From NCBI RefSeq assembly GCF_032854445.1, contig NC_088295.1:94793805-94857804 (forward strand): a stretch of DNA of 64,000 nt, written 5' to 3'. The notes under the pieces were generated by a model that was not told the origin of the DNA, ran no database searches, and worked only from the letters and a program-made list of their open reading frames with translations. This DNA comes from Liolophura sinensis. Lineage: Eukaryota > Mollusca > Polyplacophora > Chitonida > Chitonidae. Positions within the stretch are counted from its first letter, which is position 1. Every line of letters begins with the position of its first letter. Of the stretch, positions 22,028-35,436 are shown in pieces. The position numbers and the translations under genes were made by a program.

Positions 22028-23477
22028 AAACTTAGTGCCACCACACCGTAAACTACATACTCAATGGAACCCTCAGGGTCTGTTATAGATGTAGATGAGC
22101 AAAGACAAGTACCTGATCTGCACAGTCTCCTTATCTCTTTGGATCACAGTGAACTACACACTCAATGGAACCCTCACGGTCTGTTATAGATGTAGATGAA
22201 CAAAGACAAGTACCTGATCTGCACAGTCTCCTTATCTCTTTGGATCACAGTAAACTACACACTCAATGGAACCCTCACGGTCTGTTATAGATGTAGATGA
22301 ACAAAGACAAGAACCTGATCTGCACAGCCTCCTTACCTCTTTGGACCACAGTAAACTACATACTCAATGGAACCCTCAGGGTCTGTTATAGATGTAGATG
22401 AGCAAAGACAAGCATCTGATCTGCACAGTCTCCTTATCTCTTTGGATCACAGTAAACTACATACTCAATGGAACCTTCAGGGTCTGTTATAGATGTAGAT
22501 GAGCAAAGACAAGCATCTGATCTGCACAGTCTCCTTATCTCTTTGGATCACAGTAAACTACATACTCAATGGAACCTTCAGGGTCTGTTATAGATGTAGA
22601 TGAGCAAAGACAAGAACCTGATCTGCACAGTCTCCTTATCTCTTTGGATCACAGTAAACCACATACTCAATGGAACCCTCAGGGTCTGTTATAGATGTAG
22701 ATGACCAAAGACAAGCATCTGATCTGCACAGTCTCCTTATCTCTTTGGATCACAGTAAACCACATACTCAATGGAACCCTCAGGGTCTGTTATAGATGTA
22801 GATGAGCAAAGACAAGCATCTGATCTGCACAGTCTCCTTATCTCTTTGGATCACAGTAAACCAAATACTCAATGGAACCCTCAGGGTCTGTTATAGATGT
22901 AGATGAGCAAAGACAAGTACCTGATCTGCACAGTCTCCTTATCTCTTTGGATCACAGTAAACCACATACTCAATGGAACCCTTAGGGTCTGTTATAGATG
23001 TAGATGAGCAAAGACAAGAACCTGATCTGCACAGTCTCCTTATCTCTTTGGATCACAGTAAACCACATACTCAATGGAACCCTCAGGGTCTGTTATAGAT
23101 GTAGATGACCAAAGACAAGCATCTGATCTGCACAGTCTCCTTATCTCTTTGGATCACAGTAAACCACATACTCAATGGAACCCTCAGGGTCTGTTATAGA
23201 TGTAGATGAGCAAAGACAAGTACCTGATCTGCACAGTCTCCTTATCTCTTTGGATCACAGTAAACCAAATACTCAATGGAACCCTCAGGGTCTGTTATAG
23301 ATGTAGATGAGCAAAGACAAGTACCTGATCTGCACAGTCTCCTTATCTCTTTGGATCACAGTAAACCACATACTCAATGGAACCCTTAGGGTCTGTTATA
23401 GATGTAGATGAGCAAAGACAAGTACCTGATCTGCACAGTCTCCTTATCTCTTTGGATCACAGTAAACCACATACCCA
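22028..23477. repeat. 101-bp minisatellite, 14 copies
   Basis: Tandem unit of 101 bp (landmark ACTCAATGGAACCCTCAGGG repeats every 101 bp from about 22060). Copies differ at a few diagnostic sites (GAGCAAAG/GACCAAAG, AAGTACCTG/AAGCATCTG/AAGAACCTG). Several diagnostic variants recur at 404-bp spacing, a four-unit higher-order repeat. Confidence 0.97.
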
Positions 23478-24304
23478 GAGCCTGTTGTAGATATACATGA
23501 TATGAACAATTACAATGTGATGCAATTTTTAACCCTGTGTACTGTCTGGCTTGATTTTTCAGTAACTGACATAACCTTTGTGAAGATATCAAAATTGGAA
23601 AAGAAAGGTAGTAAACTGGTTTAATTTTGTGTCCAGAAGCTACCAAGGCATATTACATACGGGAACACTTACAGGAGTATGTACATGTACTGTGACATGT
23701 CCAGGACTTAGGAGAAAAATACTCCGTTGTTAGCTCAACAGTCACTTTTCTATTCACTAGCCAAGTGCTACATGTTTGTGTACATGTGTATCAGTGGTAT
23801 ACTACATTTCACATCAGTGTATACTCCAGCTGATTTCAAATGCAATATGTATGAATACTAATGCACAGTAGCACAATCTTAAAGCTTAGGAAAACAATTG
23901 GGATGGGCCTAGCCCAGTATTCCGTGTGTAAAAGGCCCATGTAAGACAGAGACAGGCAAAGTGAAGTCAATCTCATGTTATTACCTTGACCAGACAGATT
24001 CTAATCTTGCCTGTCTGGAAAACCATCACCCTATCTGACCTCAAGGCTACCTGGAATCCGAGTGACCAGGCAGCTTTCACCATTCCCTGTCATAGGTCAA
24101 GGGGGTGACAGCAAAGAGATATTACACTTTTACAGCCCCAAGAGTACGGAGTTTTCTATACAATGACTTCATAAAGGAAAGGAGAAAAGTCAATGTGCAA
24201 CATAAGAATGTAGGGAATCACAGATGAGGCAGAAAAGTGTGCACCATGTCATACAAGTTAGGACAGGTCACTTTGGAAAAGGCAAATAAGTCAGATACAA
24301 GATG
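23478..24304. other. Unique sequence holding one exon candidate
   Basis: Exon candidate at 23985-24086. Nothing else recognised. Confidence 0.35.
23985..24086 (-). CDS. Candidate internal exon, unknown protein
   Basis: A 102-nt (34-codon) minus-strand segment, phase 0 at both ends. The acceptor is GACCTATGACAG; an in-frame TGA lies just upstream of it, so the open frame begins at the splice site. The donor is GTCAAG/GTAATA. The peptide starts GMVKAAWSLGFQVALRS and ends QTGKIRICLVK, alternating hydrophobic and charged residues as in beta strands. It lies between the 101-bp and second 36-bp arrays. Phases fit the candidates at 28774-28860 (upstream) and 18492-18644 (downstream). Confidence 0.4.
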
Positions 24305-24740
24305 AGGGCAGTCACATGCAGCTTAGCAGAGCCACATTAAGGGGCCGTCACAAGCAGGTCAGCAGAGCCACGTTAAGGGGCAGTCACATGCAGCTTAGTA
24401 GAGTCACTTTAAGGGGCCGTCATAAGCAGAGTCACGTTAAGGGGCTGTCACACGCAGGTTAGCAGAGTCACGTTAAAGGGCCATCACATGCAGGTTAGCA
24501 GAGTCATTTTAAGGGGCAGTCACATGCAGGTTAACAGAGTCACATTAAGGGGCCATCACACGCAGGTTTGCAGAGTCACATTCAGGGGCCGTCACATGCA
24601 AGTTAGCATAGTCACATTAAGGGGCCATCACATGCAGGTTAGCAGAAACACATTCAGGGGCCGTCACATGCAGCTTAGCAGTCACATTAAGGTTCTGTCA
24701 CATGCAGGATAGCAGAGTCACGTTAAGTGACAGTCATAAA
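24305..24740. repeat. Second 36-bp minisatellite, about 12 copies
   Basis: Tandem unit with GCAGGTTAGCAGAGTCACAT then TAAGGGGCCGTCACAT. The unit is unrelated in sequence to the 36-bp unit at 8.4 kb. Some copies are shortened. Confidence 0.93.
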
Positions 24741-25149
24741 GGGTAGAGGGGCAAATTTAGACTAGAGGGGTACCACTGGCATACAATGGGAGGGACAAGT
24801 GAAACAGATCGAATCATATAAAGGTGAGTGGAATGAGTTAACTACATAAAAGCTTAAAGGGGAGGAGTCAAATGTGGACAAGCAGCAATACTGATCCACA
24901 GAGGAAAGGAAACAAGACTCATATCAATCTTAGCCGTGATTACCAGTCATGAATGGACACACAGGCGAGCAAGTCCTACAATAATACATCAGGAGCTAAA
25001 AATGAACTGTGTTATTTAAGGTCATTCATATGCACCCAGGGCATCAATGGTGGACCATCCCCTTCGTGTTATTGTGCAGTTACTGGATGCAATCACTAGG
25101 GGGGAATGACAATGGCTAACGCTTTACTTTGTGAAGGCAAGCTCATGTA
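24741..25149. other. Unique purine-rich stretch
   Basis: Nothing recognised. Confidence 0.4.
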
Positions 25150-28100
25150 GAGTGAAAATAGAGTGAAGCTCCTCACAACGCAGTGACAATCATGTGACAA
25201 CTGTGACCTGCTCACAACGCAGTGGCGATATCCTGATAACTGGGATCTGCTCACAATGCTGTGACAGTCGTGTGACAACTGGGATCTGCTCGCAATGCAG
25301 TAGCAATATTGTGACAGTAGCAATATTGTGATAACGGGGCTCTGCTCACAATGCAGTGATGACCAAGTGACAGCCGTAATCTGCTCACAATGCTGTGACA
25401 ATCGTGTGACAACTGGGATCTGCTCACAACACAGTGATGACCATGTGACAGCCGTAATCTGCTCACAACGCTGTGACAATCGTGTGACAACTGGGATCTG
25501 CTCACAACACAGTGATGACCGTGTGACAGCCGTAATCTGCTCACAACGCTGTGACAATCGTGTGACAACTGGGATCTGCTCACAATGCAGTGGTGATATT
25601 GTGATACATGGGATCTGCTCACAACACAGTGATGACCATGTGACAGCTGGGATCTGCTCACAACGCTGTGACAATCGTGTGACAACTGGGATCTGCTCAC
25701 AACACAGTGATGACCATGTGACAGCCGTAATCTGCTCACAACGCTGTGACAATCGTGTGACAACTGGGATCTGCTCACAATGCAGTGTCAGCCAGGTGAT
25801 AACTGGGATCTGCTCACAACACAGTGATGACCCTGTGACCACTGTGATAATCGTGTGACAAGTGTGATCTGCTAAAAATGCAGTGATGACCATGTGACAG
25901 TTGGGATCTGCTCACAACGCTGTGAAAAGCGTGTGACAACTGGGCTCTGCTCACAACACAGTGATGACCATGTGACAGCTGGGATCTGCTCACAATGCTG
26001 TGACAATCGTGTGACAACTGGGATCTGCTCACAACACAGAGATGACCATGTGACAGTTGGGATCTGCTCACAACGCTGTGAAAATCGTGTGACAACTGTG
26101 ATCTGCTCACAATGCAGTGGTGATATTGTGATACATGGGCTCTGCTCACAACACAGTGATGACCATGTGACAGCTGGGATCTGCTCACAACGCTGTGACA
26201 ATCGTGTGACAACTGGGATTGCTCACAACGCAGTGATGACCATGTGACAGCCGTAATCTGCTCACAACGCTGTGAAAATCGTGTGACAACTGGGATCTGC
26301 TCACAATGCAGTGGTGATATTGTGATACATGGGATCTGCTCACAACACAGTGATGACCATGTGACAGTTGGGATCTGCTCACAATGCTGTGAAAATCGTG
26401 TGACAACCGGGATCTGCTCACAACACAGTGATGACCATGTGACAGTTGGGATCTGCTCACAACGCTGTGAAAATCGTGTGACAACTGGGCTCTGCTCGCA
26501 ACACAGTGATGACCATGTGACAGTTGGGATCTGCTCACAATGCTGTGAAAATCGTGTGACAACTGGGATCTGCTCACAACACAGTGATGACCATGTGACA
26601 GCTGGGATCTGCTCACAACGCTGTGACAATCGTGTGACAACTGGGATCTGCTCACAACACAGAGATGACCATGTGACAGTTGGGATCTGCTCACAACGCT
26701 GTGAAAATCGTGTGACAACTGTGATCTGCTCACAATGCAGTGGTGATATTGTGATACATGGGCTCTGCTCACAACACAGTGATGACCATGTGACAGCTGG
26801 GATCTGCTCACAACGCTGTGACAATCGTGTGACAACTGGGATTGCTCACAACGCAGTGATGACCATGTGACAGCCGTAATCTGCTCACAACGCTGTGACA
26901 ATCATGTGACAACTGGGATCTGCTCGCAACACAGTGATGACCATGTGACAGTTGGGATCTGCTCACAATGCTGTGAAAATCGTGTGACAACTGGGATCTG
27001 CTCACAACACAGTGATGACCATGTGACAGTTGGGATCTGCTCACAATGCTGTGAAAATCGTGTGACAACTGGGCTCTGCTCACAACACAGTGATGACCAT
27101 GTGACAACTGGGATCTGCTCACAACGCTGTGAAAATCGTGTGACAACTGGGATTGCTCACAACGCAGTGATGACCATGTGACAGCCGTAATCTGCTCACA
27201 ACGCTGTGACAATCGTGTGACAACTGGGATCTGCTCACAACACAGTGATGACCATGTGACAGTTGGGATCTGCTCACAATGCTGTGACAATTGTGTGACA
27301 ACTGGGCTCTGCTCACAACACAGTGATGACCATGTGACAGTTGGGATCTGCTCACAATGCTGTGACAATCGTGTGACAACTGGGATCTGCTCACAACACA
27401 GTGATGACCATGTGACAGCTGGGATCTGCTCACAACGCTGTGACAATCGTGTGACAACTGGGATCTGCTCACAACACAGAGATGACCATGTGACAGTTGG
27501 GATCTGCTCACAACGCTGTGAAAATCGTGTGACAACTGTGATCTGCTCACAATGCAGTGGTGATATTGTGATACATGCGCTCTGCTCACAACACAGTGAT
27601 GACCATGTGACAGCTGGGATCTGCTCACAACGCTGTGAAAATCGTGTGACAACTGGGATTGCTCACAACACAGTGATGACCATGTGACAGCTGGGATCTG
27701 CTCACAACGCTGTGACAATCGTGTGACAACTGGGATCTGCTCACAACACAGAGATGACCATGTGACAGTTGGGATCTGCTTACAATGCTGTGAAAATCGT
27801 GTGACAACTGTGATCTGCTCACAATGCAGTGGTGATATTGTGATACATGGGCTCTGCTCACAACACAGTAATGACCATGTGACAGCTGGGATTTGCTCAC
27901 AACGCTGTGACAATCGTGTGACAACTGGGCTCTGCTCACAACGCAGTGATGACCATGTGACAGCTGGGATCTGCTCACAACGCTGTGAAAATCGTGTGAC
28001 AACTGGGCTCTGCTCACAACGCAGTGATGACCATGTGACAGTTGGGATCTGCTCACAACGCTGTGAAAATCGTGTGACAACTGGGCTCTGCTCACAACAC

Positions 28101-28738
28101 AGAGATGACCATGTGACAGCTGGGATCTGCTCACAATGCTGTGAAAATCGTGTGACAACTGGGCTCTGCTCACAACACAGTAATGACCATGTGACAGCTG
28201 GGATTTGCTCACAACGCTGTGAAAATCGTGTGACAACTGGGCTCTGCTCACAACGCAGTGATGACCATGTGACAGCTGGGATCTGCTCACAACGCTGTGA
28301 AAATCGTGTGACAACTGGGCTCTGCTCACAACGCAGTGATGACCATGTGACAGTTGGGATCTGCTCACAACGCTGTGAAAATCGTGTGACAACTGGGCTC
28401 TGCTCACAACACAGAGATGACCATGTGACAGCTGGGATCTGCTCACAATGCTGTGAAAATCGTGTGACAACTGGGCTCTGCTCACAACACAGAGATGACC
28501 ATGTGACAGCTGGGATCTGCTCACAACGCTGTGAAAATCGTGTGACAACTGTGATCTGCTCACAATGCAGTGGTGATATTGTGATACATGGGATCTGCTC
28601 ACAATGCAGCAGCAACATTGTGATAACTGAGATCTGCCCACAACGCAATGACAACCATGTGACAGCTGCCACCTGGTCACAAAACAGTGACGATTGTGTG
28701 ACAACAGCTGACTGGTCACAAGGCAGTGACGAACATGT
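25150..28738. repeat. 39-bp minisatellite, about 92 copies, with dimeric and higher-order pattern
   Basis: The longest array. Unit of 39 bp: GGGATCTGCTCACAACGCTG then TGACAATCGTGTGACAACT, commonly alternating with an ACACAGTGATGACCATG variant to form a 78-bp dimer. A third variant (GTGGTGATATTGTGATACATG) recurs irregularly. Because 39 is a multiple of 3, ORFs up to 554 codons occur on both strands. A one-base deletion variant (ACTGGGATTGCTCAC) recurs at about 26210, 26836, 27147 and 27654 and breaks the frame each time, which argues against coding. Confidence 0.97.
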
Positions 28739-28773
28739 GACCCACATAGCCAGTGCAAGTATAAGCCACTTAC

Positions 28774-28860
28774 TGCTCCACACAAGGTCAAGGATATATG
28801 TGCTCTGGCAGGCAGTTTACAGGACATGCTTGCTGAATCATGAATCACACCACACGCAGG
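28774..28860 (-). CDS. Candidate internal exon next to the 39-bp array
   Basis: An 87-nt (29-codon) minus-strand segment, phase 0 at both ends, with a good acceptor (TCTGAGCTTTCCAG) and a strong donor (GAGCA/GTAAGT). The peptide contains VIHDSASMSCKLPARAHISL. The donor lies only about 35 bp from the edge of the 39-bp array, so the array would begin almost at the intron's 5' end. Not recognised. Confidence 0.38.
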
Positions 28861-29225
28861 CTGGAAAGCTCAGATATTACATTCATCAGTCAAGGAAAAG
28901 GGAACGTGAGAGGTGGTGTTAACTCAAATCTGATTGGTCACCAATTATCTGGGATCCTGGGGTTGTGGAATGTAAGGGGGAAGTGAATTTAGCCCAAAAT
29001 ACCAAAAACATCCATCTTCCACTTATATGATGACAAAAACATGCCAAATGAAACAACAAGGCAACATATGTTCATTAATATATGTACTGCAACAAACATT
29101 TCCACCCTTGTAAACCCATGCTAATGCCTGCCAAAATACTTTCTTTCCACTGGCTGAAAAAAACATGAGAGAAAGGCACCACATTCACGTTGTAGATCAA
29201 AAAAATCTACAAAAATCTCTAAACC
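28861..29225. other. Short unique stretch
   Basis: Nothing recognised between the exon candidate and the 28-bp array. Confidence 0.4.
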
Positions 29226-32200
29226 ACACAGGTGGGACATACTGTACCACACAGGTGAGAGCTCACATATTGTACCAAACAGATAGGAGGACACGTATTG
29301 TGCCGCACAGGTGACAGGGCACATACTGTATCACACGGGTGACAGGACACATACTGTAACACACAGGTAGGAGGACACATACTGTAACACACAGGGGAAA
29401 GCTCACATATTGTACCAAACAGATGGGAGAGCACATACTGTGCCACACGTGGGAGGACACATACTGTACCACACGTGGGAGGACACATACTGTATCACAT
29501 GGGTGGCAGGACACATACTGTACCACACAGGTGACAGGACACATACTGTACCACACAGGTGACAGGGCACATACTGTACCACACAGGTGACAGGGCACAT
29601 ACTGTATCACACGGGTGACAGGGCACATACTGTAACACACAGGTAGGAGGACACATACTGTAACACACAGGGGAAAGCTCACATATTGTACCAAACAGAT
29701 GGGAGAGCACATACTGTGCCACACACGTGGGAGGACACATACTGTACCACACGTGGGAGGACACATACTGTATCACATGGGTGGCAGGACACATACTGTA
29801 CCACACAGGTGACAGGACACATACTGTACCACACAGGTGACAGGGCACATACTGTATCACACGGGTGACAGGGCACATACTGTAACACACAGGTAGGAGG
29901 ACACATACTGTAACACACAGGGGAAAGCTCACATATTGTACCAAACAGATGGGAGAGCACATACTGTGCCACACACGTGGGAGGACACATACTGTACCAC
30001 ACGTGGGAGGACACATACTGTATCACATGGGTGGCAGGACACATACTGTACCACACAGGTGACAGGACACATACTGTACCACACAGGTGACAGGGCACAT
30101 ACTGTACCACACAGGTGACAGGGCACATACTGTATCACACGGGTGACAGGGCACATACTGTAACACACAGGTAGGAGGACACATACTGTAACACACAGGG
30201 GAAAGCTCACATATTGTACCAAACAGATGGGAGAGCACATATTGTGCCACACACGTGGGAGGACACATACTGTACCACACGTGGGAGGACACATACTGTA
30301 TCACATGGGTGGCAGGACACATACTGTACCACACAGGTGACAGGACACATACTGTACCACATGGGTGACAGGATACATGCTGTACCACACAGGTTTGAGG
30401 ACACATACTGTAACACACAGGTTTGAGGACACATACTGTAACACATAGGTGAAAGCTCACATATTGAACCAAACAGATGGGAGAGCACATATAGTGCCAC
30501 ACTAGTGGGAGGACACATACTGTATCACAACGGTGACAGGACACATACTGTACCACACGGGTGACAGGACACATCCTGTACCACACAGGTGACAGGACAC
30601 ATACTGTACCACACAGGTGAGAGCTTACATATTGTACTAAACAAATGGGAGAGCATGTATTGTGCCACTCAGGTGGGAGGACACAAACTGTACCACACGG
30701 GTGACAGGACACACTCTACCACATAGGTGGGAGGACACATACTGTATCACATGGGTGACAGGACACATACTGTATCACACAGGTGAGAGGGCACATTCTG
30801 TATCACACAGGTGGGAAGACTCTCTACTCCACAAAGGTGAGAGGACACATTCTCTACCACACAGGTGAGAGGACACATCCAGTACCACACAGATGGGAGG
30901 ACACTTTCTGTACCAAAAAGGTGAGAGGACACATTCTGTACCACACAGGTGGGAGGACATATAGTGTATCACACAGGTGAGAGCTCACATATTGTACCAC
31001 ACAGGTAAGAGCACACATATTGTGGCACAGGTGAGAGGATACATCCTGTACCACACAAGTGAGAGGACATCCTGTACCACAGATGTGAGAGGACGCATGC
31101 TGTACCATACAGGTGAGAGGACGCATGCTGTACCACACAGGTGAGAGGACACATCCTGTACCACAATGGTGAGAGGACGCATGCTGTACCACAGGTGAGA
31201 GGACACATGCTGTACCACAATGGTGAGAGGACATATACTGTACCACACAGGTGAGAGGACACATCCTGTACCACACAGATGAGAGGACGCATGCTGTACC
31301 ACACAGGTGAGAGGACGCATGCTGTACCACAGGTGAGAGGACACATCCTGTATCACACAGGTGAGAGGACGCATGCTGTACCACAATGGTGAGAGGACGC
31401 ATGCTGTACCACACAGGTGAGAGGACACATCCTGTACCACACAGGTGAGAGGACGCATGCTGTACCACAATGGTGAGAGGACACATTCTGTACCACACAG
31501 GTGGGAGGACATATAGTGTATCACACAGGTGAGAGCTCACATATTGTACCACACAGGTAAGAGCACACATATTGTGGCACAGGTGAGAGGATACATCCTG
31601 TACCACACAAGTGAGAGGACATCCTGTACCACAGATGTGAAATGACACATCCTGTACCACCGGTGAGAGGACGCATGCTGTACCACACAGGTGAGAGGAC
31701 GCATGCTGTACCACACAGGTGAGAGGGCACATCCTGTACCACAATGGTGAGAGGACGCATGCTGTACCACAATGGTGAGAGGACATATACTGTACCACAC
31801 AGGTGAGAGGACACATCCTGTACCACACAGGTGAGAGGACGCATGCTGTACCACACAGGTGAGAGGACACATGCTATACCACACAGGTGAGAGAACACAT
31901 CCTGTACCACACAGGTGAGAGGACGCATGCTGTACCACAATGGTGAGAGGACATATACTGTACCACACAGGTGAGAAGACGCATGCTGTACCACACAGGT
32001 GAGAGGACACATCCTGTACCACACAGGTGAGAGGACGCATGCTGTACCACACAGGTGAGAGGACATATACTGTACCACACAGGTGAGAGGACACATCCTG
32101 TACCACACAGATGAGAGGAAACATCCTGTACCACACAGGTGTGAGGACACATCCTGTACCACACAAGTGTGAGGACACATCCTGTACCACACAGGTGTGA

Positions 32201-32226
32201 GGACACATCCTGTACCACACAGGTGG
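29226..32226. repeat. 28-bp minisatellite, about 107 copies, two higher-order domains
   Basis: Tandem unit of 28 bp: GACAGGACACATACTGTACC then ACACAGGT. The left half (29.3-30.5 kb) is built from blocks marked by CCAAACAGATGGGAGAGCAC at about 29414, 29691, 29941, 30219 and 30469, alternating 278 and 250 bp apart. The right half uses a GAGAGGACGCATGCTGTACC subtype and has a longer block repeated about 552 bp apart (30962 and 31514). All large minus-strand ORFs here (CPVTCVVQYVSC type) are products of the array. Confidence 0.97.
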
Positions 32227-32770
32227 TATGCCATTTTAATGATGTCAAATGTTTCCTTTCCCCAGATCATCTTAATGACATCAGACTGAAGATAGAATGA
32301 TGTTATTACCTCCCACTATCATCACCTCGTGGGGTTCCAAAAATATGCCGCCTCTCCAATATAAAATGACAAAACATCGCTCAATTACGGTACATGTACA
32401 ATTGTACTTTTCCACAGATACATGAATAAAATAAAAAGAGAACATAGCCACATGCAAGTGTGATGTCCTCTTGAAACTCATATTAGATGAGATGAGCAGC
32501 TCTACGGGACGACAGTGTTGTTATAAAAATGTAAATTTAAAATGGCTTTACAAATTGTTTCACAATTAATTATTTCCATTCCATGTCAAAAATACTGGTG
32601 TACAGTGTAATACAAGATTCCTTGATAAATCATTTGTCCCGAACAGAGAAAAAACACTGTAGAGAAACTAATTGTTAATCAGTCAATTATATTGTTTTTA
32701 GGTTTGATGATGTGCAGTTCTGAGATATGTTCCTATTGCAGTTTGTGACTACAGATAAGTCATTTTTTTT

Positions 32771-32797
32771 GGGGGGGTGGGGGGGTGGGGGGGTGTG
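32771..32797 (+). repeat. G-rich tract
   Basis: Runs of 7, 7 and 7 G separated by single T or TGG, preceded by eight T. Four or more GGG runs within 27 bp meet the usual pattern for a G-quadruplex on the plus strand. Confidence 0.8.
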
Positions 32798-34527
32798 GCT
32801 TTATGTTTACATGTATGTATTGCTTGTCAGTTTTCCTCTAGGGACTGATTCTTTCATATGCTCTGTGAGAATAACCAAACAGCTCTTTTGCAGGTTTGTA
32901 CAAGCTTTTTTAACAGTTAAACATTAAGACACAGAAAACTTATTATAAGTCCTATCAAAAAGCAAAATACCAGTTTACCAAGTGAAGATCACTGGATCAC
33001 CTCATCAATGTTGTCATAGTTCTACAGTTTTAAAAGTTTTTATGACAGTTTTCAACAGTAGTGCAGCTCGGTAAATTTAATCTCTAGCCTCATCAAAATG
33101 TCAGATTTCAACATTTTCAGACAGGTTTAATAGCTTCTTTCAGGGGAGGCAATTCCATTTGCACAAGTTTTCTCACAGCAGCTTTGACCTACATTATACA
33201 AACCAAAATGGAGACAAAAGCTTTTGTTATTCTTTCATACAACTTCATATCCACATGTGTGAGCTTTGAAAAAGTAGAAAGCAGACATCTAAATCTGTAA
33301 GACACAGCGCCACATTCTGACTGTCCCATCATAATTTATTTGACAATCATATTAAGAAATTTATGCTGTCCACAAAACACTAAGAAAATTTCCATGTCAG
33401 TTTACAACACATTGACACAAGTTTTCAGATGTTATTATCATGTTGAAAACTTTTTGCCTCAACTCCATCTCACAAGTTCAGCCAGAGCTTATACAAGAAG
33501 AATTCTCCAGGAAACATGAAGGTGATAACACACACGCGGCCGCATCAGCCCCTAAAAAGTGAACACTGCTAGACATGTTTCAGATTAAATTACTGACATA
33601 CTAATGTAATTGCTATAAATACAGCCTGTCTGGGTCAGAGGACTGTACCATGATAAACTGGAAGGGAGAATTAGCTGCCTCAAAACACACACACTACAGT
33701 GTATGCAGTTGTACAGTCACACTGTCAGAGGCCAGTCACAAACTGGGCAGAGCCAAACTGCTTCAGGGCAGCGTCTTGGCGGGAGATTACACAAAATAAG
33801 GCTAACTGTTATTCAAATGTTACAGCCTCGTGGGCCAGCTAGAATAACAATGTAATACTGCTTGAGCACAGACTTAAATAAGCCAGATGTCCTGTCTATA
33901 CACTCCTACAAGTTTGAATAAAGATAAGGCTGTGAAATCTGATTTATATGAAAAGGTCAGTTTAAGGCCATGCACATGCTGTGCAGCAAATCCGTCATAG
34001 CTTGACACATTTAACCAGCCTTTCAGAAGGCAACCAAGAACTCTCAAAAACATGCCATTAACTAATCTACACTTTAAATTAATAACATGGCCAGACAGAT
34101 GAAAACATAAACATATATGTTAATGAGCCATCTAATTCTATAAAGACAGTTAATCTACATGTATGTCTCCTTGTCAACGAAGGCTTTTAGTGCACAACTT
34201 TACAACATTTGCTTTCAGAGCTATTATACATGTGCTTCACCACGCCTTGTGACTAAGGATATGTCTCACAATCAGTCTGTAAAAATGTTTGCTGTTCAAC
34301 ATCAAACAATTATAAATAAATATGAATCCCAATGAAATTTTAAAAACTAATTCAGAAAAAAAATTTAAAACAGATAAATAATAATGGATATTTCTTTTTT
34401 AATCTACCAATGGTTAACCTTTCAAACTTCAAACAACTGAGCAAATACTGAATCCAGGTGGATGAACCATGCTCAATTTGAAACAATGAGAAATTTTTCT
34501 CATTTTCCTAAATCTGCATTAATTTGG

Positions 34528-34675
34528 TTTTATTTATTAATTTATTTATCTGATCGGTATTTTACGCTGTACTCAAAAACATTTCATGTATATGACAGTG
34601 TCCAGCATTATAGTAGGAAGAAACCTACCGGGGTAAACTCATGACCATCCGCAGGTTGTTGGCAGACGTATGGTT
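34528..34675 (-). mobile_element. SINE-like 3' fragment, minus orientation
   Basis: Read on the minus strand it ends in GAGTACAGCGTAAAATACCG followed by an AAAT-type tail, preceded by an ATGCTGGACAC-like phrase. The same arrangement occurs at 48637-48755 on the plus strand. No intact pol III head or target duplication was found, so it is a diverged or truncated copy of a dispersed family. Confidence 0.6.
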
Positions 34676-34712
34676 TTATACTTGAACTCTCATTAACATT
34701 TCCTGAAAACAC

Positions 34713-34796
34713 AAATTTCCTGACAACACAATGCATACTTTTAGTTCCTGACAACGCAATGCATACTTTTAGTCCTTGACAACACAATGCATACCC
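34713..34796. repeat. 28-bp repeat, three copies
   Basis: TTCCTGACAACACAATGCAT plus TACTTTTAG repeats three times with small changes. Unrelated to the large 28-bp array. Confidence 0.85.
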
Positions 34797-35436
34797 TTTG
34801 TTCTAAAACTATCACAACCACCTTAACGATAAGACAAATGTCCAGGAAAATCTAAGAGCAGACTAAGCGAACTGCTACATGTACCCTGACAAAAAAAAAA
34901 CAATTTGCCACCAGAAAAGACAAATAACATTGACCAAAAGCATGTGAAATGCAAAATCATGATTTAGAGATTTCAGCGATGCCTAAAATGATCTGCAAAA
35001 CTGTGCAATAACCACAAGATATGAAGAGCTGCTGATGATACCAGCCTTAGTTATCTCCCCTACAAACACAGCTTTCTGGCCAACACTTTACACACAAATT
35101 GACCACTGTTATGTCACTGTCAAGCATAATTTCATACTTGTCATATTCACATCTAGACACAGCAAGACATTGGAGGGAGTTTTAACCCACCCTCTTTTCC
35201 GCAAAAATGCTCTTAGAAGAATTCTGATCAGATAAAAGTTGAAAAAAAGGACAATTTAATACTACACTTTAGACAAATCACACAAGAGATGCTCATAAAT
35301 ACATGTAACACTTTCCGTGAGAAACACAGAATAAGCTCCACAGTAAACCAGCAGCTTATCATCAGGTAATTCTGGCGATATATGTGTTTTAATTCTGATT
35401 AATGGAAGGAAAATGAAAATAACACACCAGAGGGGG

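Larger units (their letters stand above)
32227..35436. other. AT-rich unique sequence
   Basis: Apart from the G-rich tract, the SINE-like piece and a three-copy 28-bp repeat listed separately, nothing is recognised. A possible minus-strand exon at about 32314-32357 (donor GGGAG/GTAATA) has a poor acceptor and is not called. Confidence 0.35.

Noticed and set aside
27119-28783. 554-codon minus-strand ORF with a hydrophobic, signal-like N-terminus
   Set aside because: It has no ATG at the start (GTG), consists of 39-bp units, and overlaps open frames on both strands. The hydrophobic start overlaps the unrelated exon candidate 28774-28860.
25150-32226. CRISPR-like regular repeats of 28 and 39 bp
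   Set aside because: The repeats are head-to-tail with no unique spacers, in a eukaryotic context with no cas genes. They are minisatellites.
29226-32270. Cys-rich ORFs up to 338 codons on the minus strand
   Set aside because: They are translations of the 28-bp array, with a 28-residue period and several overlapping frames.
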